Shown: one piece after another, positions 56,311 to 64,000 of the stretch
How the letters are laid out: every line of letters starts with the position of its first letter
Numbering within the stretch: position 1 is the first letter of the stretch
Assembly: GCA_028280805.1 (NCBI GenBank)
Contig: JANQLB010000061.1
Span: 1 to 64,000, forward strand
Length of the DNA: 64,000 bases
Direction: 5' to 3'
Source of the DNA: Tissierellales bacterium
Lineage (GTDB): Bacteria; Bacillota; Clostridia; Tissierellales; VENL01
Translations under genes and position numbers: made by a program
Notes under the pieces: generated by a model
Seen by the model: only the letters and a program-made list of their open reading frames with translations
Databases searched by the model: none
What the model was told of the DNA's origin: nothing

Positions 56311-57744
56311 ATGGATAATAACATAAAAGAAGATTTATTAAGGAGTATTTCATATGAAAATACTGCTAAATCAAGCTATTTAATATTACACACAGAAGCA
56401 TATGAAAATCTCTTAGAATACCAGATTGAGATGGTAAACAATAACCTTCATTATGGTGTACTTCCTATAAAATCAATTCTAAGGGATGAAAAGCTAATGC
56501 TTTTTTATGATATTACATCAAAAGAATCCTTAAAAACATATCTTAGCAAAACTAAATTAAATAAAAATCAGACAATCAAAATCATTACAGATATTACCAA
56601 AAGCATTTTAGATTCAAAAGATATACTACTATATGATAATAACTTTATATTAGATGAAGAAATGATATTTATAGATTTACATACCCTTAAAGTCAATTTT
56701 GTATATATTCCTATTAAAGTAAAAGGAAATATTAATCAAGATTATAAGGAGTTCATAGTCAAACTTTTAAGTACATCAATCAGACTAGATGATAATTATG
56801 AAGGCTTTTTCATTGAAAGAATATTAGAATATCTTAAACAAGATGATTTTAATTTATTAGATTTCCTAAACAGGCTAAACTATTACGACGGTGGTAATTT
56901 AAACGATGAAAGCACAAATATACGTTTTAATAAATCAGAGGATTTAATCAGCACTAAACTTAACAGTGAAAGTAAACATGAAAATAAAAATAATTTAACT
57001 CAACAAGATTATATAAAGAAAAAAGTATATAAACCTGTTAATATTGTGATAGCAGTTGTGTGTCAGGTTTTAATTACAGTTTTTTTACTAATCACTAAAG
57101 ATTCACTTAGTAGTATTAATAAAGACCCTATAACAACATACTTAGGTTTGGGACTAGTAATAGTTGCATTTAACATATTACTTTTCAAGAAATTATTCAA
57201 TAAGGATAGTATGATTGAGAAAACTGTAACTAAAGCAAAATCAAAAAAGATTTTGCCTGCAAGAAATGCAAATATATGTACATCTAATTATGTCTCAGTT
57301 GGTAATGATACACCTACAGCTGTACTTAAGCAGGAAAATACAAGCCCGACTGAAGTACTTGAGACAGATGTACAAGCTATAGGCGAGGCTTTTTTAAAAG
57401 ATATAAACAATGGAAAGATAAAAAATGTTCAACCTGTAACAACACCATATTTAATAGGCAGACATATTGAATATGCTGATTATATAATTAACAATAAATC
57501 AGTAGGTAGAACTCATGCAGAAATAATAATAAAAAATGATAAATATCATATCAAGGATCTAGATTCAAAAAATGGAACAAAATTAAACGGTATGAACCTT
57601 GAACCTAATAAAGAATATGAGCTGAAGAATGAAGATATTATAGTTTTTGCTGACAGTAAACATATATTTACTGTCGTTGATAATCAGAATCTAGATTCAC
57701 ATATTATAACCTCAAAAACAAGCGAGGAGGAAAGTAATTGTTAA
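56311..57744 (+). CDS. FHA-domain protein with DUF6382-like N-terminus
   Basis: 477 residues. The first 190 residues match the DUF6382 type seen in Gram-positive Tad loci. Two membrane helices lie near 243-290, and the last 110 residues are an FHA domain with LIGRH, SVGRTHAEI and DSKNGTKLNG intact, i.e. able to bind phosphothreonine. It is followed, with overlap, by a kinase gene, an obvious partner. RBS TGGAGG. Confidence 0.87.
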   Translation: MDNNIKEDLLRSISYENTAKSSYLILHTEAYENLLEYQIEMVNNNLHYGVLPIKSILRDEKLMLFYDITSKESLKTYLSKTKLNKNQTIKIITDITKSILDSKDILLYDNNFILDEEMIFIDLHTLKVNFVYIPIKVKGNINQDYKEFIVKLLSTSIRLDDNYEGFFIERILEYLKQDDFNLLDFLNRLNYYDGGNLNDESTNIRFNKSEDLISTKLNSESKHENKNNLTQQDYIKKKVYKPVNIVIAVVCQVLITVFLLITKDSLSSINKDPITTYLGLGLVIVAFNILLFKKLFNKDSMIEKTVTKAKSKKILPARNANICTSNYVSVGNDTPTAVLKQENTSPTEVLETDVQAIGEAFLKDINNGKIKNVQPVTTPYLIGRHIEYADYIINNKSVGRTHAEIIIKNDKYHIKDLDSKNGTKLNGMNLEPNKEYELKNEDIIVFADSKHIFTVVDNQNLDSHIITSKTSEEESNC

Positions 57745-58574
57745 AATCAGGTCAAATAATAGATGATAAATACAAAATCTTATCTGTTGTTGGACAGGGT
57801 GGAATGTCAACAGTTTATAAGGCTGTTAATATAAGATTAGGAAACTATTGGGCTGTAAAGGAATTTATAAGAAAGGACATCTTGGAAAAGGAAGTTCTAA
57901 TATTGGGAAAGCTTAAGCATCAAGGGCTTCCTATGATTGTGGATGTGATAAAACTTGATAAACAATGGTATCTTATTGAAGAATTTATTGAAGGAATACC
58001 TTTAAGTGACATAGTTAATATGAGCGACCCTGTTAAGAACGACATAATTATAAATTGGGCTTTACAATTATGTCAAATACTTAAATATCTACATTCTCAA
58101 AACCCAAATCCTATCATTTATCAAGATATGAAGCCTTCAAATGTAATTATAGGGCATGATGGGATTGTGAAGTTAGTAGATTTTGGAATATCTGCATTAA
58201 GAGATAACCAATACGAAAAAAGCGGTCTGGGTACGAAGGGCTATGCAGCTCCTGAGCAATATAAACAGTCAACCGAAAAAATAGATAAAAGAACAGATAT
58301 ATATGGTCTTGGTGCTACATTATATCATTTAGTTACGCAAATAAAACCCAAAGGTGTATATTCTCATGATATTAAACTTTTAAAAAGTATTAAAGATTAT
58401 AAAGAATTAAAAAATATCATCAATAAATCTATTGAACCAAATCCGAATAGTAGGTATCAGGATATTTCTCTATTAATAGATGAGCTTAAAAATATTAATA
58501 AATTAGCTAAAGATGTAAAAAATCATAAGAAAACATTCTTAACTAAAAAGTTTTTCAAGAAGTTAAAATTTTAA
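57738..58574 (+). CDS. Ser/Thr protein kinase (Hanks type)
   Basis: 278 residues; TTG start eight bases after AGGAGG, overlapping the FHA gene by seven bases. Gly loop GQGGMSTVY, Lys in WAVKEF, catalytic IIYQDMKPSNVI (Tyr-Gln-Asp in place of His-Arg-Asp), VDFG and APEQ are all present. There is no membrane helix or PASTA domain; the end is Lys-rich. Its coupling to the FHA protein suggests that it phosphorylates a component of the pilus machine. The YQD change is found in some bacterial kinases, so activity is not excluded. Confidence 0.9.
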   Translation: MLKSGQIIDDKYKILSVVGQGGMSTVYKAVNIRLGNYWAVKEFIRKDILEKEVLILGKLKHQGLPMIVDVIKLDKQWYLIEEFIEGIPLSDIVNMSDPVKNDIIINWALQLCQILKYLHSQNPNPIIYQDMKPSNVIIGHDGIVKLVDFGISALRDNQYEKSGLGTKGYAAPEQYKQSTEKIDKRTDIYGLGATLYHLVTQIKPKGVYSHDIKLLKSIKDYKELKNIINKSIEPNPNSRYQDISLLIDELKNINKLAKDVKNHKKTFLTKKFFKKLKF

Positions 58575-58761
58575 TAAAAAATCATACAAATTTTTTTATT
58601 TATTCTGATTTTATGTAAAAAGGGTAGAAAAATAATGATTTTTCTATTAAAATAGACTAAGAGGTTTTTAATTAACTGTATTTATTTTACATTTCACAAC
58701 TCTGAACTTAAGTATTGCTTTATGTTTGTACTTAGCATATAAATTTAGGAGGAAAATTCTT

Positions 58762-59295
58762 ATGAGTAATAGAATCAAAAAAGAAATTTTTTCATGGATT
58801 CAAGTAATAGTAATAGCTTTTATAATTGCCTTTATTCTTAAGACGTTTATATTTAGACCTGTTTATGTTAAAGGACCTTCGATGGACCCTACACTTAGTG
58901 ATGGTCAGATTTTAGTTTTATGGAAGCTTAATTATCAGATTGGGGACCCTAGTAGAGGAGATGTAATTGTAATAGGGGAAGATGAAGATAAACTGCAAAA
59001 TAAAAGCTTAATAAAAAGAGTCATAGGGATACCGGGAGATATTATCGAAATTAAAAATGGAGATGTTTATATCAATAACGAAAAGCTTTATCCAGATTAC
59101 GTGACAGGCAAGACCAGAGCCAATGGATTTAGCAAATCAGTAGTTCCTAATGGTCAATATTTTGTACTTGGAGATAATAGAGGAGAAAGTAGAGACAGCA
59201 GGGATAAATCTGTTGGATTTGTTGAGAGAGAAAATATAGAAGGTAAGACAATATTTAGATTATGGCCTTTAAATGAAATAGGTATAATACATTAA
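58762..59295 (+). CDS. lepB: Signal peptidase I
   Basis: 177 residues from the ATG at 58762, behind AGGAGG. One N-terminal membrane helix, Ser in GPSMDPTL and Lys in LIKRVIGIPGD form the catalytic dyad, and GDNRGESRDSR is the last conserved box. Gram-positive SipS-like size. It closes the pilus region 187 bases after the kinase and may process the exported pilus or other proteins. Confidence 0.93.
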   Translation: MSNRIKKEIFSWIQVIVIAFIIAFILKTFIFRPVYVKGPSMDPTLSDGQILVLWKLNYQIGDPSRGDVIVIGEDEDKLQNKSLIKRVIGIPGDIIEIKNGDVYINNEKLYPDYVTGKTRANGFSKSVVPNGQYFVLGDNRGESRDSRDKSVGFVERENIEGKTIFRLWPLNEIGIIH

Positions 59296-59645
59296 AAATT
59301 TGATTATAGTATTATATGTAATTACGAATATCTAGCAAGCTACATAATAAAGAAAAAGCAAATACACTAACAGGTGTATTAAATCAAAATAAAGTGCTAT
59401 TAAAAGTAATGCTTTTAGTAGCACTTTCTGTAATAACAGGATTAAATAATTGCACAAGTCGAGTAAATTATTTACTTAATAAATAAAGTTAAATATAAGT
59501 TAACAAATTATGTGGAAAAAAACATAAAGTTATAGAAGGAATTATAGAGCAGATGTAGAAAGATATATACCATTGTGATTTTTTAGTGAAAAAGCCAATC
59601 ACAAGTGCAGTAAATTAAGTTAGTTCGTTGAAAAGGAGGAAAAAA
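59296..59645. other. Spacer with hairpins and a small decayed frame
   Basis: 350 bases. AAAGTGCTATTAAAAG / CTTTTAGTAGCACTTT (59390-59426) is a strong hairpin that may end the lepB transcript. TTGTGATT / AATCACAA (59574-59601) lies just before the ABC genes. A 55-codon frame ending at 59486 is open but has no start site and overlaps the hairpin; I take it as a remnant or chance. Confidence 0.5.
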
Positions 59646-60581
59646 ATGAAAGTTATAGAATTAAAAGATGTTGTTAAGAAATATGGAGATTTTGAAGCAG
59701 TAAAAGGAGTTACATTTAATATAGAAGAAGGTGAGATTTATGGTCTGTTAGGACCTAATGGTGCCGGTAAATCAACTCTTATTAATATGATATGTGGACT
59801 TCTAAATATTACTAAAGGTGAGATTTTTGTTTTAGGACAAAGCATGGAGAGGGGGAGTGCCAAGGTAAAGTCTAAGCTGGGTTTAGTACCACAAGACATA
59901 GCTTTATATAATAATTTAACCGCTTACGAGAATGTTAAGTTTTTTTGTGGACTATATGGATTTAGTGGAAGCGAGTTAAAAGAAAGAGCAGAAAAAGCAC
60001 TAAAATATGTAGGGCTTTTAGATAAAGCTAATTCAACTCCCAGTACATTTTCAGGTGGAATGAAAAGAAGGTTAAATATAGCTTGTGCTATAGCTCACAC
60101 TCCCAAAGTCATTATATTAGATGAGCCTACTGTCGGCATAGATCCGCAATCTAGAAATCATATATTAGAATCTATAAAAAAATTAAATGAAAAAGGTGCT
60201 ACTATAATTTATACTTCTCACTATATGGAAGAGGTTGAAGCCATTTGTACCAAAGTTGGAGTTATGGATCATGGTAAACTAATAGCTATGGGTACTAAAG
60301 AAGAACTAAAAGATTCTGTTAGTAATATAAACACTATAGTAGTAACGCTGCAAGAAAATCAAGAAATAAAAACTGATGGAATAAAGGATATAGAAGGAAT
60401 AACTAACGTCTATTGTGAAGAAGGAATAGTTAAAATTGATTCGTATAAAGAAGTTGACAATTTTGATAAAATTATTCTTTATTTTACAGATAAAAATATT
60501 AAGATTAAAAATATTGAGAATAAAACACCAAACCTTGAAACTGTATTCATGTCGCTTACAGGAAGGACATTAAGGGACTAG
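59646..60581 (+). CDS. ABC-2 exporter ATPase
   Basis: 311 residues from the ATG at 59646 (AAAGGAGG upstream). Walker A GPNGAGKST, signature FSGGMKRRL, Walker B VIILDEP and switch TSHYME are intact. The C-terminal 80 residues and LETVFMSLTGRTLRD are of the DrrA/CcmA type. The two permease genes follow closely. Confidence 0.93.
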   Translation: MKVIELKDVVKKYGDFEAVKGVTFNIEEGEIYGLLGPNGAGKSTLINMICGLLNITKGEIFVLGQSMERGSAKVKSKLGLVPQDIALYNNLTAYENVKFFCGLYGFSGSELKERAEKALKYVGLLDKANSTPSTFSGGMKRRLNIACAIAHTPKVIILDEPTVGIDPQSRNHILESIKKLNEKGATIIYTSHYMEEVEAICTKVGVMDHGKLIAMGTKEELKDSVSNINTIVVTLQENQEIKTDGIKDIEGITNVYCEEGIVKIDSYKEVDNFDKIILYFTDKNIKIKNIENKTPNLETVFMSLTGRTLRD

Positions 60582-60590
60582 GAGGCTTTT

Positions 60591-61727
60591 ATGTTAAAAA
60601 TTATTTTAAAAGATATAAAGACATTTTTTAAAGATAAAACTGTATTATTTTGGGCTTTAATATTTCCTGTTTTTCTAACTTTACTTTTAGGAAATGCTCT
60701 AATGAGTATATTCCCTACTACTGATAATATGAATAATTTTTTTAGTGATATAAAGATTGAATATGTAAGTGATGGAGATAGAATTTTAACTGAAAGTTTT
60801 GAAGAATTTTTAAGCACTATTGAAAAAGAAATGGATATAAGCTATACAAAAAGTGAAAACATAGAAAGTAGTATAGAGAAGATTAAAAATCAAGAAATAT
60901 CAATAGCTGTAGAAATAGACTCAAATAATCTGTTTAATATTACTAAAAGCAGGCAGTCTAAAAGTGAGTTAGCTGAAAACCTAATAAAAATCTTTGTTGA
61001 AAAATTTAATGTAGTGCAAACAGTAAGTACAAAAGGCAATCAAGCGTTTATAGAAGAAGTATTAGAGGAACTTTATAATAATAAGAATTATATAGAAGTG
61101 ACAAGTTTAAATAGAGAAAAAAGAGATACCAGTGCAATGGATTACTTTGGAATAGTAAATGTATTCTCCTTAGTTTTCTTGATGATACCTAATATTTTAC
61201 CGTTATTCAGTGCAGAAGTTAAGGAAGGGCTATTAGGACGGATTAGGATTTCCGGAATAAGTAAAACTAAGTATCTAATTAGTAAGTTTATAAGCTTAAG
61301 TATATTGCTGTCAATAGTAGCATTGACTATGCTTATTTTCAATATTTTAGTTTTTGATGTTTTTGTCGGTAACAGCTTAGTTCATATAATTCTTCTTTTA
61401 CTAAGTACAGTTATTTTAGTATGTGCTATAGGAGCTTTAATTATAGCAAAGTTTAGTAAACTAGACGAAGGTATAGGGTTAATAGAGTCATTAGTTCCTG
61501 TTGCTATGTTTTTAGGCGGTGGTATTTTACCTATACTTGATTTTACAGGTGATGCTGGATTAAATGCTATAGGTAAATACACACCACTTTTTGTACAAAA
61601 CAAGGCAGCATTTGGGTTAATAAATGGAGGTAACTATAATGTAATTACAGAAGCATTTAGATATAACTTTTCTTTAGCAATTATACTAATGATTCTGGCA
61701 GTGATAATCTTTAACAGAAAGGAGTAG
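60591..61727 (+). CDS. ABC-2 exporter permease 1
   Basis: 378 residues. N-terminal helix, outside loop (about 50-180), then five or six helices, with EVKEGLLGRIRISG at the cytoplasmic turn. ATG nine bases after the ATPase stop, behind AGGAGG. Confidence 0.9.
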   Translation: MLKIILKDIKTFFKDKTVLFWALIFPVFLTLLLGNALMSIFPTTDNMNNFFSDIKIEYVSDGDRILTESFEEFLSTIEKEMDISYTKSENIESSIEKIKNQEISIAVEIDSNNLFNITKSRQSKSELAENLIKIFVEKFNVVQTVSTKGNQAFIEEVLEELYNNKNYIEVTSLNREKRDTSAMDYFGIVNVFSLVFLMIPNILPLFSAEVKEGLLGRIRISGISKTKYLISKFISLSILLSIVALTMLIFNILVFDVFVGNSLVHIILLLLSTVILVCAIGALIIAKFSKLDEGIGLIESLVPVAMFLGGGILPILDFTGDAGLNAIGKYTPLFVQNKAAFGLINGGNYNVITEAFRYNFSLAIILMILAVIIFNRKE

Positions 61728-61733
61728 AAAAAG

Positions 61734-62906
61734 ATGGTTTCATTTAAACTTGCAATTAATAATTTAAAGCGATTTTTCAAAGAAAGAAATACCGTTTTTA
61801 TATATATAATATTACCGGTACTAATACTAGCTGTAATAGTAATGTTTCTAAATCTTGACTCTAAAATATCTGTTATGGTAGCTGACGAAGCTGATAGTCT
61901 GCTGGCTGAGAGATATATAGAATATTTAAAAGGAAATAAACAGCTTACAATAAAAGAAGTAACTATTGTTGATCATGAAAATGAGATAGATAATGAAGAA
62001 CAGTATACGGAAGAATATATTCAAGATTTAATTAAAAATTTAAATTTAAGTACGTTTATTAAAATTCCAAAGGATTTTGATGAGAAATTTTTTAATCTGC
62101 AAGAGGTTAATATTGAAGCATATGCTTTAAATGAATCACAAGCACAGCTTACAATTACTAACTTAAATAATAATTTTTTTACTAATGTAAGAGCTTTATA
62201 TATCGGTTCAGGTAGAGATATTGATAAATTTAATGAACTTTTAGAAGAGTTTAATAAAAATCAACCTATAGCAATATCACAATATACAGGTGAAAGTGAA
62301 GATCCTTCCAGTTTAACCTTTGCTTTAGGAATATTAATCTATTTTATACTTTTAGCAAGTTTTAAAATATGTAAATTTGCTGTAGAAGATAAAACAAGCA
62401 GAGTTTATTACAGGATATTTACTATGCCGGTTACACCAAAGCATTATATTTTAGGATATATTATATCGACCTTTTTCATAGTTTTAGTTCAGATTATTCT
62501 TAACATATTAGTAATGTCGATTTTAACTGAAGGTAATATTCCTATATTAGAGACAGTAATTACATTATCAATCTTTTCAATATGTTCAATAGCTATTTCT
62601 ATGCTTATAATAGCTGTTGTAAATAAAGAGAGTACAATAGAAATTTTTACAAGCGGAGTAGTTATGCTTACATCAATGCTATCAGGCGTATTTTGGCCAA
62701 TTGACATTATGCCGGACTTTATGAGAAATTTAGCAGTGTTATTTCCTCAATATTGGGCATTAGACCTTATAAAATACTTATTCTTTGGTGGAAGTATTTT
62801 AGACAAACAACAAAACTTAATAATTTTAGCAGCTACATTTGTAGTTTTCTTTATCGCAGCAGTATACTTTATGAGAATGAATGATGATATAAGAGATGCA
62901 AATTAG
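61734..62906 (+). CDS. ABC-2 exporter permease 2
   Basis: 390 residues. Same layout as its neighbour; VEDKTSRVYYRIFTMPVTP marks the cytoplasmic turn. Together with 59646 and 60591 it makes a heteromeric exporter, probably for a drug, peptide or lipid. No regulator lies in the operon. Confidence 0.9.
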   Translation: MVSFKLAINNLKRFFKERNTVFIYIILPVLILAVIVMFLNLDSKISVMVADEADSLLAERYIEYLKGNKQLTIKEVTIVDHENEIDNEEQYTEEYIQDLIKNLNLSTFIKIPKDFDEKFFNLQEVNIEAYALNESQAQLTITNLNNNFFTNVRALYIGSGRDIDKFNELLEEFNKNQPIAISQYTGESEDPSSLTFALGILIYFILLASFKICKFAVEDKTSRVYYRIFTMPVTPKHYILGYIISTFFIVLVQIILNILVMSILTEGNIPILETVITLSIFSICSIAISMLIIAVVNKESTIEIFTSGVVMLTSMLSGVFWPIDIMPDFMRNLAVLFPQYWALDLIKYLFFGGSILDKQQNLIILAATFVVFFIAAVYFMRMNDDIRDAN

Positions 62907-62915
62907 GAAACTTTT

Positions 62916-62957
62916 AATTTAAATATCTAGTGCATTTGTGCACTAGATATTTAAATT
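62916..62957. terminator. Bidirectional terminator
   Basis: Perfect 19-bp stem (AATTTAAATATCTAGTGCA / TGCACTAGATATTTAAATT) between the convergent ABC operon and the carbonic-anhydrase-like gene. Confidence 0.85.
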
Positions 62958-62977
62958 ATTATATGAATTTTTAACTT

Positions 62978-63715
62978 TTACTGAGAACATAAAGGTTCAT
63001 CACATGCTAAACCACATGAACAACGATGACAACCAAATAAAAGAGAATAAGATAGCGGAAATTCAGAATTAACCCTTATAACTTCTTTTGCAAAAGCTTC
63101 TCTATCAGCAGGAATTATACTAAGAGAATCAGCTTTTTTCTGACTGTCAATTGATGCTCCGGGCGGAACAAATCTTTTTTCTGGGATAGTTACTCCATTA
63201 GTCACTACACAATTTGAAGATACATATACCCCTTCCTCAAGAATCGCATTAAATACTACAGATTTAAAACCAATAAAACAATTATCTTTTATATAACAAG
63301 GACCATGAATAAGACATCCATGAGCACAGCTGACATTATTTCCGATATATATTGAGTAAAACTTATCCTTTACCTTTATTGTTTCTTCTTTAAGTCCGTG
63401 AAGAATTACTCCATCCTGTATATTCGTGTTTTTACCAATATAGAAAGGATACCCTTCATCTGCCCTTATAGAAGTGCTTGGAGCTATAAACACATTTTTA
63501 TTTACTTCAACTGCTCCGATTATGCTTGAAAATGGTCCTACGAAGCTGGAAGGATGTATCTTTGGAAAATAAGCATGGGGAGTAAAAGATGTTATTGGAT
63601 TAGGACCAATAAATGTAGCATAGATGTTAATAGGCCAGTAGTTTTGAGGTGAAATATTTTGTCCTATAGAAAAGTATTGTCTTTTAGTATTATCCATATT
63701 ACTAATAATCAACAC
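62978..63715 (-). CDS. Gamma-carbonic-anhydrase-like protein
   Basis: 245 residues in the longest reading. The middle (about 45-205) is a left-handed beta-helix of hexapeptide repeats (IGKNTNIQDGVILHG, VYVSSNCVVTNGV). The zinc histidines of the family are in VILHG and AHGCLIHG (H-x4-H). A Cys-rich tail (CHRCSCGLACDEPLC) may bind another metal. Start uncertain: AGGGGG sits at 63716-63721, against the GTG at 63715 and 18 bases before the ATG at 63697. Family members hydrate CO2 or have become structural or acyltransferase-like. Confidence 0.82.
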   Translation of the reverse strand: MLIISNMDNTKRQYFSIGQNISPQNYWPINIYATFIGPNPITSFTPHAYFPKIHPSSFVGPFSSIIGAVEVNKNVFIAPSTSIRADEGYPFYIGKNTNIQDGVILHGLKEETIKVKDKFYSIYIGNNVSCAHGCLIHGPCYIKDNCFIGFKSVVFNAILEEGVYVSSNCVVTNGVTIPEKRFVPPGASIDSQKKADSLSIIPADREAFAKEVIRVNSEFPLSYSLLFGCHRCSCGLACDEPLCSQ

Positions 63716-63818
63716 CCCCTAAAATCAACATATTGTTATATAATATGTATTCATAAGCTAAAGGTTACATAATGTGATAGCAGAAATTTGATATTTAACA
63801 TATAATCTGATAATATCT

Positions 63819-64000
63819 TTATTTTGCAAAATTACCATTTAAAAAATTAAGAATTCGTTCAGAATACTCTTTATCATCTTGGGGATTTAAAAAATAATCT
63901 TTTTTTACTATAAAATGTAGATTTCCTTTTCTAACCCAGCTTTCAGCATGCTCTGGAGCATTTTTCATAATTCTTTTAAAGTTTGCAAGGGGAACTTCAG
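63819..64000 (-). CDS. Unrecognised protein, C-terminal part
   Basis: An open frame of 59 codons and a stop on the minus strand; the start is beyond the window. It reads EVPLANFKRIMKNAPEHAES and ends ERILNFLNGNFAK, mixed polar with plausible codon use. I do not recognise the family. Confidence 0.6.
   Translation of the reverse strand, partial: EVPLANFKRIMKNAPEHAESWVRKGNLHFIVKKDYFLNPQDDKEYSERILNFLNGNFAK

Noticed and set aside
59322-59486. 55-codon open frame after lepB
   Set aside because: No start codon with a ribosome site and it overlaps a strong hairpin; kept only as a note on the spacer.

Overview
The window reads as chromosomal DNA from a low-GC, AT-rich anaerobic member of the Firmicutes (Clostridia, perhaps near the Tissierellales). 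The reasons are strong GGAGG-type ribosome sites, frequent GTG/TTG starts, a ClpE-type chaperone, a 2-hydroxyacyl-CoA-dehydratase-type activase, lipoprotein and Gram-positive Tad pilus genes without a secretin, and no respiratory genes. The placement is inference from gene content. No rRNA, tRNA, CRISPR array or intact insertion sequence was seen.

Layout. 1-4127: the end of what looks like a nonribosomal peptide cluster, with a thioesterase carrying a cysteine nucleophile and then a fusion of a serine peptidase with a cyclic-peptide-type ABC exporter. 4344-16770: amino-acid and housekeeping genes (ilvE, clpE, a DUF401 permease, a FAD dehydrogenase, a very large CoA-enzyme activase, a CAP-domain lipoprotein). 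17096-23451: a 32-residue membrane peptide, an NSS amino-acid transporter with its MetS small subunit, a Cys-rich metal-binding protein, a DegV protein, a two-gene radical-SAM DNA-metabolism unit, a broken Rpn-type fragment and a DUF3795 protein. 23505-27615: a TetR-regulated ABC-2 exporter operon. 27686-30113: a ykkC-family riboswitch in front of GNAT, Nif3-like and GNAT genes. 30143-33507: an ABC-2 exporter, a PH-like protein and a scrap of a duplicated permease. 33633-37564: an oxidoreductase and a second TetR operon paralogous to the first. 37763-45929: a nuclease-helicase, a third TetR gene with a truncated copy of its own start in front of it, a chemoreceptor and a PAS-GGDEF-EAL protein. 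46189-59295: a complete Gram-positive Tad (type IVc) pilus locus with an FHA protein, a Ser/Thr kinase and a signal peptidase I. 59646-62906: a third ABC-2 exporter. 62978-64000: a gamma-carbonic-anhydrase-like protein and the end of an unrecognised gene.

How the parts work together. The first two genes probably release, export and unmask a peptide that is made as a capped prodrug. The two TetR operons share one operator design (TGACT palindromes directly after the -10 box), so they may answer the same signal or each other's repressor. The pilus locus carries pilin, two or three minor pilins, motor, platform and prepilin peptidase, plus a phosphothreonine writer/reader pair that could control it. 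The most unusual items are the peptidase-exporter fusion, the subtype-2-like ykkC riboswitch over an acetyltransferase, the phased TetR operators, the Tad pilus with an Ada-like zinc tail on a minor pilin, and a scattered intergenic repeat family.
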